Shown here piece after piece: positions 47,001 to 58,801 of a stretch of 64,000 bases of DNA. This DNA is from Diadema setosum (taxonomy: Eukaryota > Echinodermata > Echinoidea > Diadematoida > Diadematidae). The notes beneath the pieces are model-generated. The model did no database searches, was not told the DNA's origin, and saw nothing but the letters and a program-made list of their open reading frames with translations. Numbering within the stretch: the first letter of the stretch is position 1; every line of letters starts with the position of its first letter. Position numbers and translations under genes: made by a program. Location of the stretch: assembly GCF_964275005.1 (NCBI RefSeq), contig NC_092686.1:11963032-12027031 (forward strand), given 5' to 3'.

Positions 47001-47520
47001 GACATTAAGACTACTCTTTTCCACCGAAACTCTCTTAGATGGATTGAGCGTAGTAGCTGAGCACTACTGCACATGACCATGAACTTTAATCATAACAATG
47101 CATAAGGCATTGTAGTTGATAAATCAGATGTGCTCATGACTGTATACAGCCATATGTGTTGAAATTTACGAAAAAGAAAAAGAAGCTTATTACTTGTATA
47201 AAGATCGCCTCTCCGCAGCATCTTGCCACTTCATATATACTAACTCTAACCTGAGACACAAGGAACATAGTGTTTTGTTTCCTGGGATTTTTTTGATAAT
47301 AACTTCACGGGAATTTTATCTTATCAGAGGATTTTCTTGACAAGTTATTCAATGCAAGCGTGCAGCAAGGAGAATCCCTCGTGATAAACGACGCAGTGAA
47401 TCAAGTATGAAATAACTTCTGGATTCTGCATTTTAAAAGAAAATGTGGAAAAGTTATCAAGCTAATTGAGCGGAAGTGCGTTTTTTCCGCATCCGGTTTC
47501 TCATTTGTTTATGATAGATA
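44100..47520. other. No gene supported; one hairpin
   Basis: A hairpin lies at 45671-45761. At 44388-44390 an ATG on the minus strand opens MNISRTK, resembling the signal-peptide exon at 31715. A possible start MAQRSILNG followed by a GTAATA donor-like site lies at about 45919-45995 (+), but nothing else supports it. Confidence 0.4.
45671..45761. repeat. About 90-bp AT-rich hairpin
   Basis: AACTCAACAAAGTAATGTA pairs with TACATTATTTTGTTGAGTT, and GAAACTCAGTAAAT with ATTTATTGAGTTTC. The loop is TTCAATATTATTGAA, itself a perfect palindrome. Confidence 0.85.
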
Positions 47521-47526
47521 TATCTT

Positions 47527-47554
47527 TTTATGTTGTTTTTGTTGTTGTTGCTGC

Positions 47555-47621
<67 letters not shown>

Positions 47622-47645
47622 ATTGTTATTGTTGCTGCTGCTGCC
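47527..47645. repeat. (GTT)n microsatellite ending in (GCT)n
   Basis: About thirty GTT units with a few ATT and GCT. Poly-Val/poly-Leu frames are artefacts. Confidence 0.95.
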
Positions 47646-47911
47646 GGCTTCCTTTGTAAAATATGCGCAATGCCAATGTAGTTCCTCTCTTTCATTTACC
47701 TCTTTTGGTAAGTTTTGATTTGCTTTTCATTTCATCATACACATTACATTTCACAGAGAATGGTAAATCAAGCCGGAAGTAAGGGGAAAGACTATCAAAC
47801 ATCAACATTGTTGTATTGTATTCTGTGCGATACCTATGACATTGATGCCGGGGATACTAGACAAAAGTTGTTAAGTGTTGGCGTTGGATGAATACCTCCC
47901 TCTCTCATACT

Positions 47912-47926
47912 CCCCCCCCCCCCCCC

Positions 47927-47957
<31 letters not shown>

Positions 47958-47958
47958 A
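47912..47958. repeat. C-run followed by (TC)n
   Basis: A homopolymeric C stretch of about 15 bases runs into TC dinucleotides. Confidence 0.9.
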
Positions 47959-48042
47959 GATTGCAGAAGGATAATAAGAATTTGCTAACCAATAGTTTTT
48001 GTGACGCATATCCGAACAAAGCAACTAAATTTGCTTTCGTAC

Positions 48043-48239
48043 CTGGCACATAACGCCACTGATGAAGGGTATAGAGTGAAGGTGTGGTCCCTTATCCGAG
48101 AGTAGAGTTGGTAGGTACGATAAAGGGCAGTGTAAGGGGGTGGAGGGGTGTGAGGGGATGGACGAGTGGTCACCGGTATCCTGGTTGTGGTGGCAGCTGT
48201 GGTTGTGCTTGGGCAACAAGTGGTCACCACGGCGATGAC
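48043..48239 (-). CDS. Possible exon encoding a Thr/Pro-rich segment (weak)
   Basis: A 197-nt stretch on the minus strand lies between an acceptor-like site (TTGTCCTTAACAG) and a donor-like site (AG|GTACGA). It reads open from VIAVVTTCCPSTTTAATTTR through a proline-rich part and ends near PSSVALCAR. Thr/Pro-rich, mucin-like linkers are common in extracellular animal proteins. No neighbouring exon was found, the donor is imperfect, and the opposite strand has an open frame too. It could be a real exon of an unseen minus-strand gene or a chance GC-rich stretch. Confidence 0.25.
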
Positions 48240-48244
48240 CTGTT

Positions 48245-51200
48245 AAGGACAACTATGGAACAGAGGATGTGAGCAGATGGTATTGGACCAATGTTTCCCC
48301 TCCAAATTGTTTTATTCCGAGCGAAAGCACTTATATTTCAACAAACGGTGCAGAAGAAAGGCACGGAGTTAAAAAAAAAAAAAATCATGACTATTATTAG
48401 CAGACTTAAAGGGAGAAATCAACTGGACTATGATTAATCTTTCTCATGTAAACAGAGTTAAAGTATTATCAGACTCCTTTAAAGAATATATTATAGAGTC
48501 TCGACTGAAACTATAAATTATACTTATACCCGGATAATAAGTCAAAAATCAATACACCAAATTGATTGATAGTTTCCTCACTGGCGCCACAGGTAGATAA
48601 AGTAATTCTATTCACTCTTAATTGCAAATTTGTTTATACAATTGGCCCCGAAATATTATTAGTGTATGTGTGTATAATATGTGCGTGCGTGCGCGTGTGT
48701 GCGTACGTGCCTATTGTATCGTATGTTTTTGACAAGTTGATCGCGAGATGCGGAAGTAAATCAAGAGAGTAGCCAGGAATCCTTTGCTTCACTGCACACT
48801 ATAGGAAACTGATCTATCGGAATTTTGAGGTGAGACCATAGCCTCTTCCTAACCAATCAGTTCCCTTCCAATCTCTCCCATTTTCCTCCAACCCCATAAT
48901 ATCTCTTCCCCTCTCCCCCCCCCCCCCCTCTCTCTCTCTCTCTTTCTCTCACACATTGTTTCAAAAAAAAAATGTAACCGGGTTCTGATGACCTTGCGCC
49001 AGAGCTTTGGTTGGGACGTCATGCGCACATGTGATGGCGCCCATTTTCTGACGTCAATACATTTCCGGTTTTTCCCCTTCCACGCTTATCCTCCTGATGA
49101 CATCGCTAAGTGCCGCATCAGTCGTCCTTTCACGTGGGAAGATGGAAGAGATCGTTATCCAAATAAGAGATGATCGCATGAACGGTTTCGCTCCATCGCG
49201 GAGAATGCTCTCATCAGAGTAATGATACGCAACGGACACGCACACCCACGAAGTCCAACACACACTCACTCACACACACACACACACACACACACATCCA
49301 CAAACGAACACACACATATACACACACATACACAAACGCACACTTTATACTCAAAGGCTGTAACGCTTACAATATCACATAGGCATGCACACTATGTCTT
49401 GACCGACTGTCACTACAAAGATCACGTGTGTTACCGATGCGTTGACGATGCATCCATTGATCACCATGCCTGGGTTAGCATACAATCTCTCTGGCCCAAA
49501 GTAGTGAGAAAGGATATTTCATCTATTACAGCTGTAACGCTCTGTTTAAATGTTGTCTTCTATAACCAGGAAGATCATTCAACAGTCGTGGCATGTATAT
49601 ACGAAACGTTATAGCGTCTCATCATTGTTTCAAGCGACAATCTACGCCATGTTCAAATTAATTTTGTTAACAAGAGTAAAGATCTCCAAAACAGTGACAG
49701 CTTCATTCAAACAGGACATGATGTAAGAGAGGTGTGAAATCGGAAGTTTCATAGTTTTCCATTATTGCCATCAAAATGTAATATCACTATGTGCAAATGA
49801 GAATGGTTGATGATATTTTGCGCTCAAGAGTCCACTATAAACATGCACTTAAACAGTTCAGTTAAATAAGGCTTTAAAGCTGAAGGAAAAAAAAAATGAA
49901 ATCAAATTTACACTTAATATAAAATCATAAAGTTGCAATAATGATGACTATAATTGTTCGAAAATGTTGGAGAAGTTGTCTTGCAAAAACCCGACGACTT
50001 CAACAAATACACATGTGCTAGCATGTAACCGCATCGACTAGCATGTCACCATTTCGTAACCACATTAATTGAAACTTTACTATATGTATATAATGACTGA
50101 TGTACATTTGTCTACTGTATTTACAGAACTTAAACACTGCGCGAATTCAATATATATCTTTTTTTATCCTGATCGTTCTTTGGAATTTTCTTTTACATTT
50201 TGTGGAAGTAAAGGAATAATATTATGGTGAAGCCGTCAAGGATTTTCCACCGGAGTTATACTTCCGAGCCCATTTCATGATTACACCGAACCAGGTCTGA
50301 CTGCCTTAAATTTTAAAGCACCGTATGAGCTAATTACCCAGCCTGATACGTTTATAATAACATATTCATTCTTATAATTCATTTACTATATACTCCTTTC
50401 ATGGATTGTTTGTTTTTTCTCCCTCTCCCTCTTTTAATCTCTCTCCATCTATCACTCTTTCTCTTTAGAGATGAATTGTATATTCTCACTTTAATAGGAG
50501 CATGGATAAAGGCGTGTTTTTGTGAAACACCAGATTTACCTGCCTCTGTGGATTTCTTCCACTTATACCTGAGGGATAACCCGTTCCATCTTCTTCACAA
50601 TAGATGTGATTAGTCGACTTGATAGGTGTTACTAAAGCATTAATCACAGTTGATTAGCTCCACAAGCAGTGAGACTGTTTCGCTTTGTAGCCGATTAACA
50701 TTTATATTAACTCTGGCGCGAGTCGCATCAATGAATACTTTATTGCTCTACGGAGATATACTTCGTTAATATAACTGAATTAAGGCTTAATCATGAATGA
50801 GCACTGATGGGTATAGGTCTAACCAGTTCGACTGAATACAATTATAACTTCTACGTCTACGTTCCCCTGATTTTCCCAATAGTGGAACAGACACAACTGT
50901 TGTTTTAAGTTGGGTTTGCAAAGTTTATGTATACGTATTGTTCTCACTGAGTTTGTTAATCACGCCAAAATAAATTCGGAAATTCATACATTTTCTCAAA
51001 ACGCATACACACATAACGCATCCAAACTATAGCCGTGAAACATAGAATAGATTAGACATTATTATAATAATATATTAGTGAAAAAATGAGCAAAGAAAAT
51101 GGGATGCGTTTGTTATATAATAATATAATAAGAATTGCATTTATATGACGCGTTATGCGGGTGTTTTTGAGCGCACTGGTGATATTTAAAAAAAAAAAAA

Positions 51201-52020
51201 AACAACTGATATTTTGATCTTTTGATCTATTTTGATATTTTGACACAGATCTTTTCGAAATATTCTCGTCTCATAAGTTGAAGATATTGTTTGATAACCT
51301 GAGAATGATAAAAAGTACTTACGTCGCAGTGCTGTGGGCAGTTTGTTGTTTTCATTTCAATTTTCATTTCATTTTAATTTATTTTAATATTTTCTCACAT
51401 ATATCACAATATAAAGTAAATTGATGCGAAATTTATACAGAACATAATTCAAAATAGAACTTCACCGGAATGTTCAAAAGTTTGTCTTGGTATACACAAG
51501 GTCTGTATACATGCGAGTTAAACTGAGATCATAATGCGAAAAAATGGGGCCTGTGTAAAAGCAAGCTTGTATAGAGCCGCAGGTCCCGTGATAAAATCAG
51601 ATTAGGGGAAACATAAGTACAAATATTTTTTAGACCATACTATAACTGGGGGATCCGATTAAAACGAACAAAGATCAAATCAAATAAGTGTTACGAAATG
51701 AAATACAGAATAAAATACAGAAAGGTCACATGTTGTAACTATACCCTACTACAAATAAGGACATTGAGAGAACAACGACTGAGATTGTCAGGATTTAAGT
51801 GGGTGTGGAGGTATAGATGATGACGTAACAGTTTGGCATAAATACATAAATGGAAGGTGGGCTAATAGAATTTTGTCGTGAATACAAAATATACACACAA
51901 GGACAATGGAGCTCAGGAGTCAAAATTCCAGCGGGGTCCTAAACCATGCAGGCCGTGTGACCATGGTAACAGACAGCTGCCACGCTCAAGAATTCCAACA
52001 ATCGAATGTAACAGTAAGTG
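48245..52020. other. No gene seen; microsatellites and a retroposon tail
   Basis: It contains a C-run with (TC)n at about 48916-48950, (CA)n at about 49258-49300, and a minus-strand tail at 51355-51580. Reading frames here are short and unrecognised. Confidence 0.45.
51355..51580 (-). repeat. LINE/SINE 3' tail, inverted
   Basis: In minus sense, TACAAGCTTGCTTTTACAC leads into an AT-rich stretch ending AAAATGAAATGAAAATTG. It matches the tail family at 33150 and, over TACAAGCTTGCTTTT, most closely the copy at 57845. Confidence 0.55.
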
Positions 52021-52023
52021 CTG

Positions 52024-52812
52024 AAGGCCCGGTCCCACTGGCCTACGGACACAAAGCGTATGCAGAAAGGACACAGCGGACGAGCAAAATTTCGGGGATG
52101 GCTTCATCCGCTTTCATCCGCTCCAGAAATTGACAAAATTGGCGAAAATTGGCGGTAACAGAACGGAAATAGAACGGACGTGGGTAGTATGTAGCGGGGA
52201 TGTTAAACGGATGTTCATCGGAAGCCTAGCGGATGAAAGCGGATGGAAGGGGATGACAGCTCCGAAAGGGTTACCGGAGATAATTGCGAAACGGACGCAT
52301 AGCAGAAAAAGCGGATGCAGTGTGGATGCAGAGCGGATGCAGAGCGGATGCAGGGGGGATGCTTTCGAAATGCTTTATATACGAGATGCATACGCTTACA
52401 TCCTTTCTATTAACGTGATATTAACGATGTAAAGACGTTCCACGTACCATATCTTTCCTCCCTCTTTCCGTTTTTAGCTGCAGCGGATGTGAGTTGCGAG
52501 GATGCCCATAGGATGCAGAGAGGATGCAGCGGACGTTTAAGGGATGCCGCACGGACATACAACGTTTGTTGCTCGTATGTCGCGGATTTACATCGTACAC
52601 AGCGGAAAGTTCATCCGTTCTAAAAGTTTTAAGCAGCTTAAAACTTTTTGCGCGGATGAAATCACAGTGGACGGATGCTCGATGGATAGAGCGGATGAAA
52701 CACGTATGCGATGGGTACACAGCGGATTCGTAGCGTTTTCCAACGGATGGCAAGATTTTTTGTACGCTTTACATCCTCTTTGCATCCGTAAGTGCAGTGG
52801 GACCGGGCCTTT
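52024..52812. repeat. MITE with AAGGCCCGGTCCCACTG termini and GCGGATG iterations
   Basis: Left end AAGGCCCGGTCCCACTGG, right end CAGTGGGACCGGGCCTTT, an inverted repeat of about 17 bp. Inside, GCGGATGCAGA-like pieces occur more than ten times, including two almost identical units near 52325-52345. A near-perfect hairpin (TTTTAAGCAG/CTTAAAAC) lies near 52624-52650. GC content and motif density differ sharply from the flanks. The frames through it are repeat by-products. The target duplication is not clear. Confidence 0.85.
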
Positions 52813-52842
52813 AGAGAGCGCAACAGGCAGACTGATCGAAAA

Positions 52843-52850
52843 TAATAATG
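52843..52850. repeat. Left 8-bp target-site duplication of the foldback element
   Basis: TAATAATG, identical to 54273-54280 on the other side of the element. Confidence 0.9.
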
Positions 52851-54272
52851 GGTTTATAGTGACCTCGTCTACAGCCACTCTGTCTATTTTCCAATTGGTC
52901 TACTGGCAAATCGTCTATTACCGATTCGTCTAATACCCATTTGGTCTATAACTTGTTTTGTCTAGTAAACATATTGTCTAATAGTCACTTTGCCCACTAC
53001 CCGTACTGTCTAATACCCAACTCGTCTAAGGAGCATTTCGTCTACTGAGCAATTGATCTAATAACCAAGTCGTCTATACTCACAATGTCTACTTGTCATG
53101 TCGTCTAATATCCATTTCGCCTACTGCCACTTTGTCTACTCCCACCTCGTCTACAAGTCATCTCGTCTACATTCACTTTTCCTAGTTATCATATCGTCCA
53201 ACCCTTAGTTCGTCTATACCCAACATGGTCTATACCCAACATGGTCTATACCCAACTGGTCTACTCCCAACTGGTCTACACCAACTGGTCTACACCCAAT
53301 TGGTTTACTCCCAACTGGTCTACTCCCATCTGGTCTACTCCCAACTCGTCTACTCCCAACTTGTCTACTCCCATCTGGTCTACTCCCAACTCGTCTATAC
53401 CCAATATTGGTCGACTCCCAACTGGTATACTCTCAACAATTTACCCAAACTGATCATTCCCATCTGGTCATGCTAATAATGAATATACCACTTTGTCTAG
53501 TGTCCAGTCCGTCTCCCTGTCACGAACTACAATGTGTGCCTTTTCATTTTTACACTTATGATTGTATATCAAAGGTGAATAGATGTAGTGTTGAAGTTTG
53601 GACATATAAATGCTGCATGATTGCTTCTGATATGAATTACACATCTCAGCACAAATGTAACACAGCAAGTTTTTCACACTGTGACATCATTTTTGTTTAT
53701 AAAAAGTAATAAAATTGTCATAATTAGAACAAAAAATTTAAACCAAATGGGGCACCAAGAGTGTTCAACCTATTTCAATGGGAAAGGAAACTGGATGAAG
53801 TAGACTTAAGGAGTTTGGAGTAGACAAAAAAAAAACCCACCAAAACTATATAATTAGTAGACCAGTTGGGAGTAGACGAGTTGGGAGTAGACCAGTTGGG
53901 AGTAGACCAGTTGGGTGTAGACCAGTTGGGAATAGACTAACCGGTTATTAGACTAATTGAGTATATATTAGACAAGGTGGATGTAGACCAATTGGCTATT
54001 AGACAAAATGAGCTGTAGACTATTTCATTCATAGACCTAATGATTAATAGACGAAATGGTCAATAGACATAATGGGTATTAGACGAAATGTGACTTAGAC
54101 AAATTAGAGATTAGATTAAATGGTTAGTAGACGAAATGGCAATTAGACTAATTGGCATTTAGACGAAATGGTTGGTAGACGAGTTGGTAGTAGGCGAAGC
54201 GAGTTTAGACGAGATGGCATTAGACTAGGTGAACAGTGGACAGTGTGGTTGTAGACGAGGTGCCAGTTTACC
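52851..54272. mobile_element. TU-like foldback transposon
   Basis: A 1422-bp element flanked by a perfect 8-bp duplication. The left arm (52851-53480) is built of about 35-40 tandem units of 15-17 bp, with GTCTACTCCCAACTG as the most regular unit. The right arm (53845-54272) has about 25 of the same units in inverse orientation (CAGTTGGGAGTAGAC). Both ends share GGT at the tip and ACCTCGTCTAC from position 12. A central spacer of about 350 bp carries no plausible gene. Long inverted arms with a 15-bp tandem outer domain and 8-bp target duplications are the description of the sea urchin TU family. The copy is non-autonomous. Units next to the spacer are the most uniform and outer ones are more diverged. 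Confidence 0.9.
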
Positions 54273-54280
54273 TAATAATG
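54273..54280. repeat. Right 8-bp target-site duplication of the foldback element
   Basis: TAATAATG, identical to 52843-52850. Confidence 0.9.
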
Positions 54281-54358
54281 TACATGGTTAGGATCCCGTC
54301 GGACTACTAATAAAAGTTAAATAAGATAGACAAGGGGGAAAATACTGAGCAACAAGTA

Positions 54359-54500
54359 CTATACAATATGCATGCCGTAGCTGCTCAAAAGATATTGTTT
54401 TAATTTTCGTTTGAATGAGGCTAAAGTGGTGCAGCTTGTAAGTTCCGTAGGGAGTTCATTCCAGTACTTAGGCCCAGTGAACATAATAGTTTTTTTCGCA
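54359..54500 (-). mobile_element. C-terminal end of a LINE reverse-transcriptase ORF
   Basis: On the minus strand the sequence translates FTGPKYWNELPTELTSC and then LASFKRKLKQYLLSS before a stop at 54359-54361. The W-N-x-L-P and F-K-x-x-L-K-x-Y-L-L pattern is the usual C-terminus of CR1/L2/RTE-like LINE ORF2 proteins. Upstream the frame is interrupted at an A-rich run near 54495-54510 and decays, so this is a 5'-truncated fragment. The TU-like element lies just downstream, probably within its 3' UTR. Confidence 0.75.
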
Positions 54501-54529
54501 AAAAAAAAATTACGACATTACGATTACGA

Positions 54530-56850
54530 TTTGAAATCATCCTATTTCTACTTTGGCAAGTTTGACTTCATCGTCTGGCATGGAATTTTAGAAACAGCAA
54601 ACTATTCTACGAATAAAAACCTATAGTCTAAACCAAAATTCAGATGCTTTTGTGTACACACAACCACAAAATCGGGTAAAGCCGAACTTGGAATGGGTGG
54701 GGATAAGCAGGGAGCATGAATGTAGCTCAGTAGTGTCATGTACTTCGCCACTACGTGTAGCTAGATACTAGCTGTGCTTCTTCTTCTTTCTTTCTTTCTT
54801 TCTTTTTTTTTTTTTTGGCAAACAGTTGTAACCCCTGTGTACACGAGGAACCGTGTTTCAGTCACTTGACCCTGTTAATGATCCTACTTTGCACTTATTT
54901 CAGTTTTTTTTTTTAATATCAATCGCCATGGTGTTTTATTTCCTTTAATTGTCTTTTGTTTTTAGCACTTTTGCTGGGTTTTCGCTTTGAACGTATTGTG
55001 TTGTCTGATTGCTGTCGTGTTTTCGTCTACAAGAGTCACTCAGGACTACTAGTGAACTCTAAACGCCTTTCCCTAATCAGCTAAGAGTGTTCCCGCGTGT
55101 GTGATTCGACATTGTCATGAAAAGGGGCAAAAAGGTTAAATGAGGCGAAAACGTTATTTCTGGCTTAACCCGTTCTGTACTAGGGACTTTGGACAGTGCG
55201 TATACAACGCTATAGAATTTTCTGAGCTATTCTGCACTCAGAGCACACAATGGATTTCAAGGGAAACAACATTTCCATGATCAAGTTAACTCTGATAACA
55301 GAGAAAAGACAATTAAGCACTTGTAGTGAACGTTTTATCTCAATCGGACAAAATGCAGGACAAAGCTATATGTTCTTATTTTCTGTCACGGTGAAAACTC
55401 GATGGTGAGTCAATATCAGCCCTTCAAAAAGTAGCACGTTCTCCATCCGTATGTCCATTAAGTAAATGATAATCCTTACTAAGTCAGTACAAATTTACTC
55501 TGAAAATTGTTGATGTGAGGTGTACATGTTTCTTTCTTTGTGAATTCACGAATTATTTGGAAATTTCGTGAAAATTTATATCATATGAAAATGTAGATTA
55601 TCCCACTCTAGTCGAGTTTGTCTAATTGCCATGAAACATTTGCTTCTATTTCATCCTTTAGCTAGGACATGGAATAGAGATTTACCTTAAAACGCGAAGC
55701 TGTCAGTCTCTACGATATTACTTGTGTAAGGTTTATGGCCTGAATTTACTGAGAAAAAAAAAGTTTGCGAAAAAGGCACGCTCACCTTAATTTCCGTGAA
55801 TTTGACCCAAATTAACGTAAAAATCCCAAAAAGTTGTTTACAGCACTAGTCAAGCTACTGTGGGTACAAGTCAAGTCTCTAGAGTGGTATTTATAGGGAC
55901 CATGGCAAAGAACCAATTCTTCCTTCTTCACCGCTGCGAGTATTCATTCATTGTTCTTACTTTTAATGTTCTGCCGTTTCCCGAGCGATGGAACTCTTTT
56001 CTAGAGGAGATAGAGGAAGCTGGTTAGAGTTAGCTGTCGAGAGAGAAAACATCAGCTTAAAAAAACATCGACAAAGCGAAACAAAACAAAAACTTGTGAT
56101 GTTATCAACATTATCGTATTTAATAAACAATCGTGTGTGGGAACCGGATGGGATATGAAAACAAGAGGAAAATTTTGCCTTCTCGGATAGTCGCGTTTCG
56201 TTCGTTCATGAGCAGCGAGAAAACGCGCAGAGGTATTATTTTTCTCATTACACCTCTTCATTTATTTGGAGGTGTGCGATAGTTTCATTCCAGTTCCATT
56301 TTAATCCATTCATTTTGACGCCAAACTGAATGAATAGGTACCACATCACTTCGGCTCTGCTATACCATGCGCCAACCGACACTGATGTTTTATCACCAAG
56401 AGGCGTGACTAGAGCGAGAAAATGAGTCTTTACTGAGAAATTAGCATGATTCCCTGCAATTGCTTTTATAATGAGGCCCCTGCCTACGATTCGTTAACAA
56501 CACGCGTTGAAGTTAATGTCCCTTTCCTGCTCGAACTAGTTCCATTTATATGAGGGAAAATGCATGTGCACAAAGTTATGATAGGTTTCTGGCGTGACAG
56601 CCAGCGTCGATTGTTAAGTAAATGTAGTTTACTATACGCAGAATTCAAACCACACTGAAAAGTGCGACGACCTCTTTCAAGGATAGACTGGTGACGGAGG
56701 CAGGTCGATTAACGCTTTAAGGTTATTTTAGAAAGGCGCAATCCTATCTGCATTTGATTGTGTCTCGTTTGCCCTCTTCGAACGGAAACGCGAAATTATG
56801 TTCTGCGTAATGCATATCATGGAGCAGTTGAGGCTCGTTCCATGTTTTTT
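54530..56850. other. No gene seen
   Basis: A (TTTC)n-T run lies at about 54785-54815. The rest has no recognised frame, RNA gene or inverted repeat. Confidence 0.45.
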
Positions 56851-56854
56851 TTTC

Positions 56855-57062
56855 TTCTCTTTTGCGAGGTAATTAGAAACCAGCTACGAAATGTTAAAGA
56901 TCACAATTTGTTATATAATTCTTGTAGAGCAATGTAGAGGAATTCAAAGTTTATCTTTTGATGAAAATTGGTTTTTAAAGTTGTTACGGCTGAGATATCC
57001 AAAAACAAAGGGAAACACAATCGTCCTAATAAAAAGTGGGTCCCACCTTTTATTATGACCTC
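56855..57062. repeat. TTAA-type MITE, family K1, half copy
   Basis: It contains TTTGCGAGGTAATTAGAAACC, then GAATTCAAAGTTTATC and GGCTGAGATATCC, and stops where a second copy begins. Its right arm is missing. The left terminus is decayed. Confidence 0.65.
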
Positions 57063-57066
57063 TTAA

Positions 57067-57422
57067 AGTGTAGTATTGGTTGAGGTGAGAATACAGCTTT
57101 GAACGTTTCGCGTGATATTTAGAAACCAATCTATAATGTTAAAGAGAGTACAATTCTAAGGGGAATTAAAAGTTTATTTGATGAAAATCTGTTTTGAAAT
57201 GACTGAAATATCCCAAAACAATTAAAAACAAAGCGATCTAATAAAAGTCGTGGGCTGTCGCATTTTGTTACGATCGCTTCGTTTGGATACCTCAGCCATT
57301 ACCAAACCAATTTTCATTAAGTAAACTTTGAATTCCTCTGAGAATGGAATGCCCTTTCATAATCATGTCACATAAAATTGGAAACATGAAGCCCCACCTC
57401 AACCAAAACTATACCATTATTT
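57067..57422. repeat. TTAA-type MITE, family K1, second copy abutting the first
   Basis: The left flank is TTAA (57063-57066), followed by AGTGTAGTATTGGTTGAGG. The right end is CCTCAACCAAAACTATACC then ATTATTTTA. The mirrored inner arms include GAAATATCCCAAAAC and TTTGGATACCTCAGCC. The terminal AGGG is changed to AGTG. Confidence 0.8.
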
Positions 57423-57844
57423 TAGGATGTTTCAGTATCGCGTGTCTTTCCCTAACGATGTCACTTTGAGCCCACGCATAATGATTATAATTGGCCCTTG
57501 CATGTTGTACTTGCATCATTAACCGTGCATCACAGCACATGATTGTTACAGTAGATGAGATGCTCATGGAATCGTTCTTAACTGGAGAATCATCAAACAT
57601 TTAGTCCGATGTTTTTATACTCGTAGGTTTTCCTTCTTTTGCAGTGCGAAATGGGGAAATACGGGGGAAAAGTCAAAGGTCAACATACAGTAATCACGTT
57701 CTATTCTGAAAGCAAACAAGTCACACCGTTGTGGTTAGCCTTTATATCTCTTTTCTTTATTTGGTATTATCAATCCAGTCTGGTCTAGATTTTCTTTTTT
57801 CTTTTTTAATCCGCTCTCCTTGTTTCATTACCACCCTTTATTCG

Positions 57845-58262
57845 GGCCTTACAAGTCACACAAGCTTGCTTTTTTTTTGTAAGCCCCGTCTCCGTAATAT
57901 ATGAAGAAGAGTTTAATCACAAAACGACTTAACTCCATTTCTGTCAATTGGAGATATTTACAATACATTACAACCTGCTAAAGAATGTAGAAAATGATAA
58001 GAAAAGTATAGGATATCTTTAATTATAACTTCAATAATATTCCTTGTTATGCAACAAGTGAGGTAGCACTGGAAAGGTTTTATTTGCTCTTTTTGATGGT
58101 GGACTTACTTTTAAAATTTAAAAATGGCGCTTACCCCATTATAAATTGTGTGTGTTTTCGTCTGTTTGATTCGACGGAGTAAAACAATGTCTTCAGATTA
58201 TTTACAATGCAACGCATCGTGAGAAATAATTTGAACTGAATTGAAATGAATTGAATTGGGGA
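57845..58262 (+). repeat. LINE/SINE 3' tail
   Basis: CACAAGCTTGCTTTTTTTTTG at the left is like the inverted copy at 51355. It ends in GAATTGAAATGAATTGAATTG. The middle is diverged, so the boundaries are approximate. Confidence 0.45.
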
Positions 58263-58752
58263 AAATAGAACTAAATGTTGTACAATCTTGATCTGTTGAG
58301 AAGATGGGGTGATTTAAATGGCAAAAATACTAGTATCCTAAAAGATTTGCCTTGGAGCCAGAAACCCACATCCGCGCACCTCCTCGCTTCATGAGCGCTT
58401 AGGGATTAAAAAAAAAATGATTAGTTTACCTCCCCCCCCCCCCCCCCCCTTGGTCGCGTCGCATCCGGATTGTCCCATTAGTAAGGTGGGAGAACGGGGA
58501 CCTCATTAAAAGCAAGTGGTAATTACTTCCTATCAAATGGAGCCCTCTTCCGCTCAGGAGGCGTGAAGAAAAAAAAAACCTTCACTGCACTGATTATTAG
58601 TCTGAAACCCGGCTTCCTTACGTAACAAGCGACGCCTTTCGCACATCCATTTGCATGGGTTCGTTTCGTTTTTCCACTTTGCTTCCAACCCGGCTGAAAC
58701 GCATTGCTATCATATCCATGGGCGTTTGACCCTGGTTAAAAGACTAAGAAAA

Positions 58753-58801
<49 letters not shown>

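Noticed and set aside
47466-47718. Poly-Val and poly-Leu frames
   Set aside because: Translations of a (GTT)n microsatellite.
52130-52933. Several 70-130-codon frames on both strands
   Set aside because: Within the GCGGATG-rich MITE; no protein family recognised.
53225-53476. Frame with YTQLVYSQLVYS repeats, looking like a repeat protein
   Set aside because: It is the 15-bp tandem arm of the foldback element, whose period is divisible by three.
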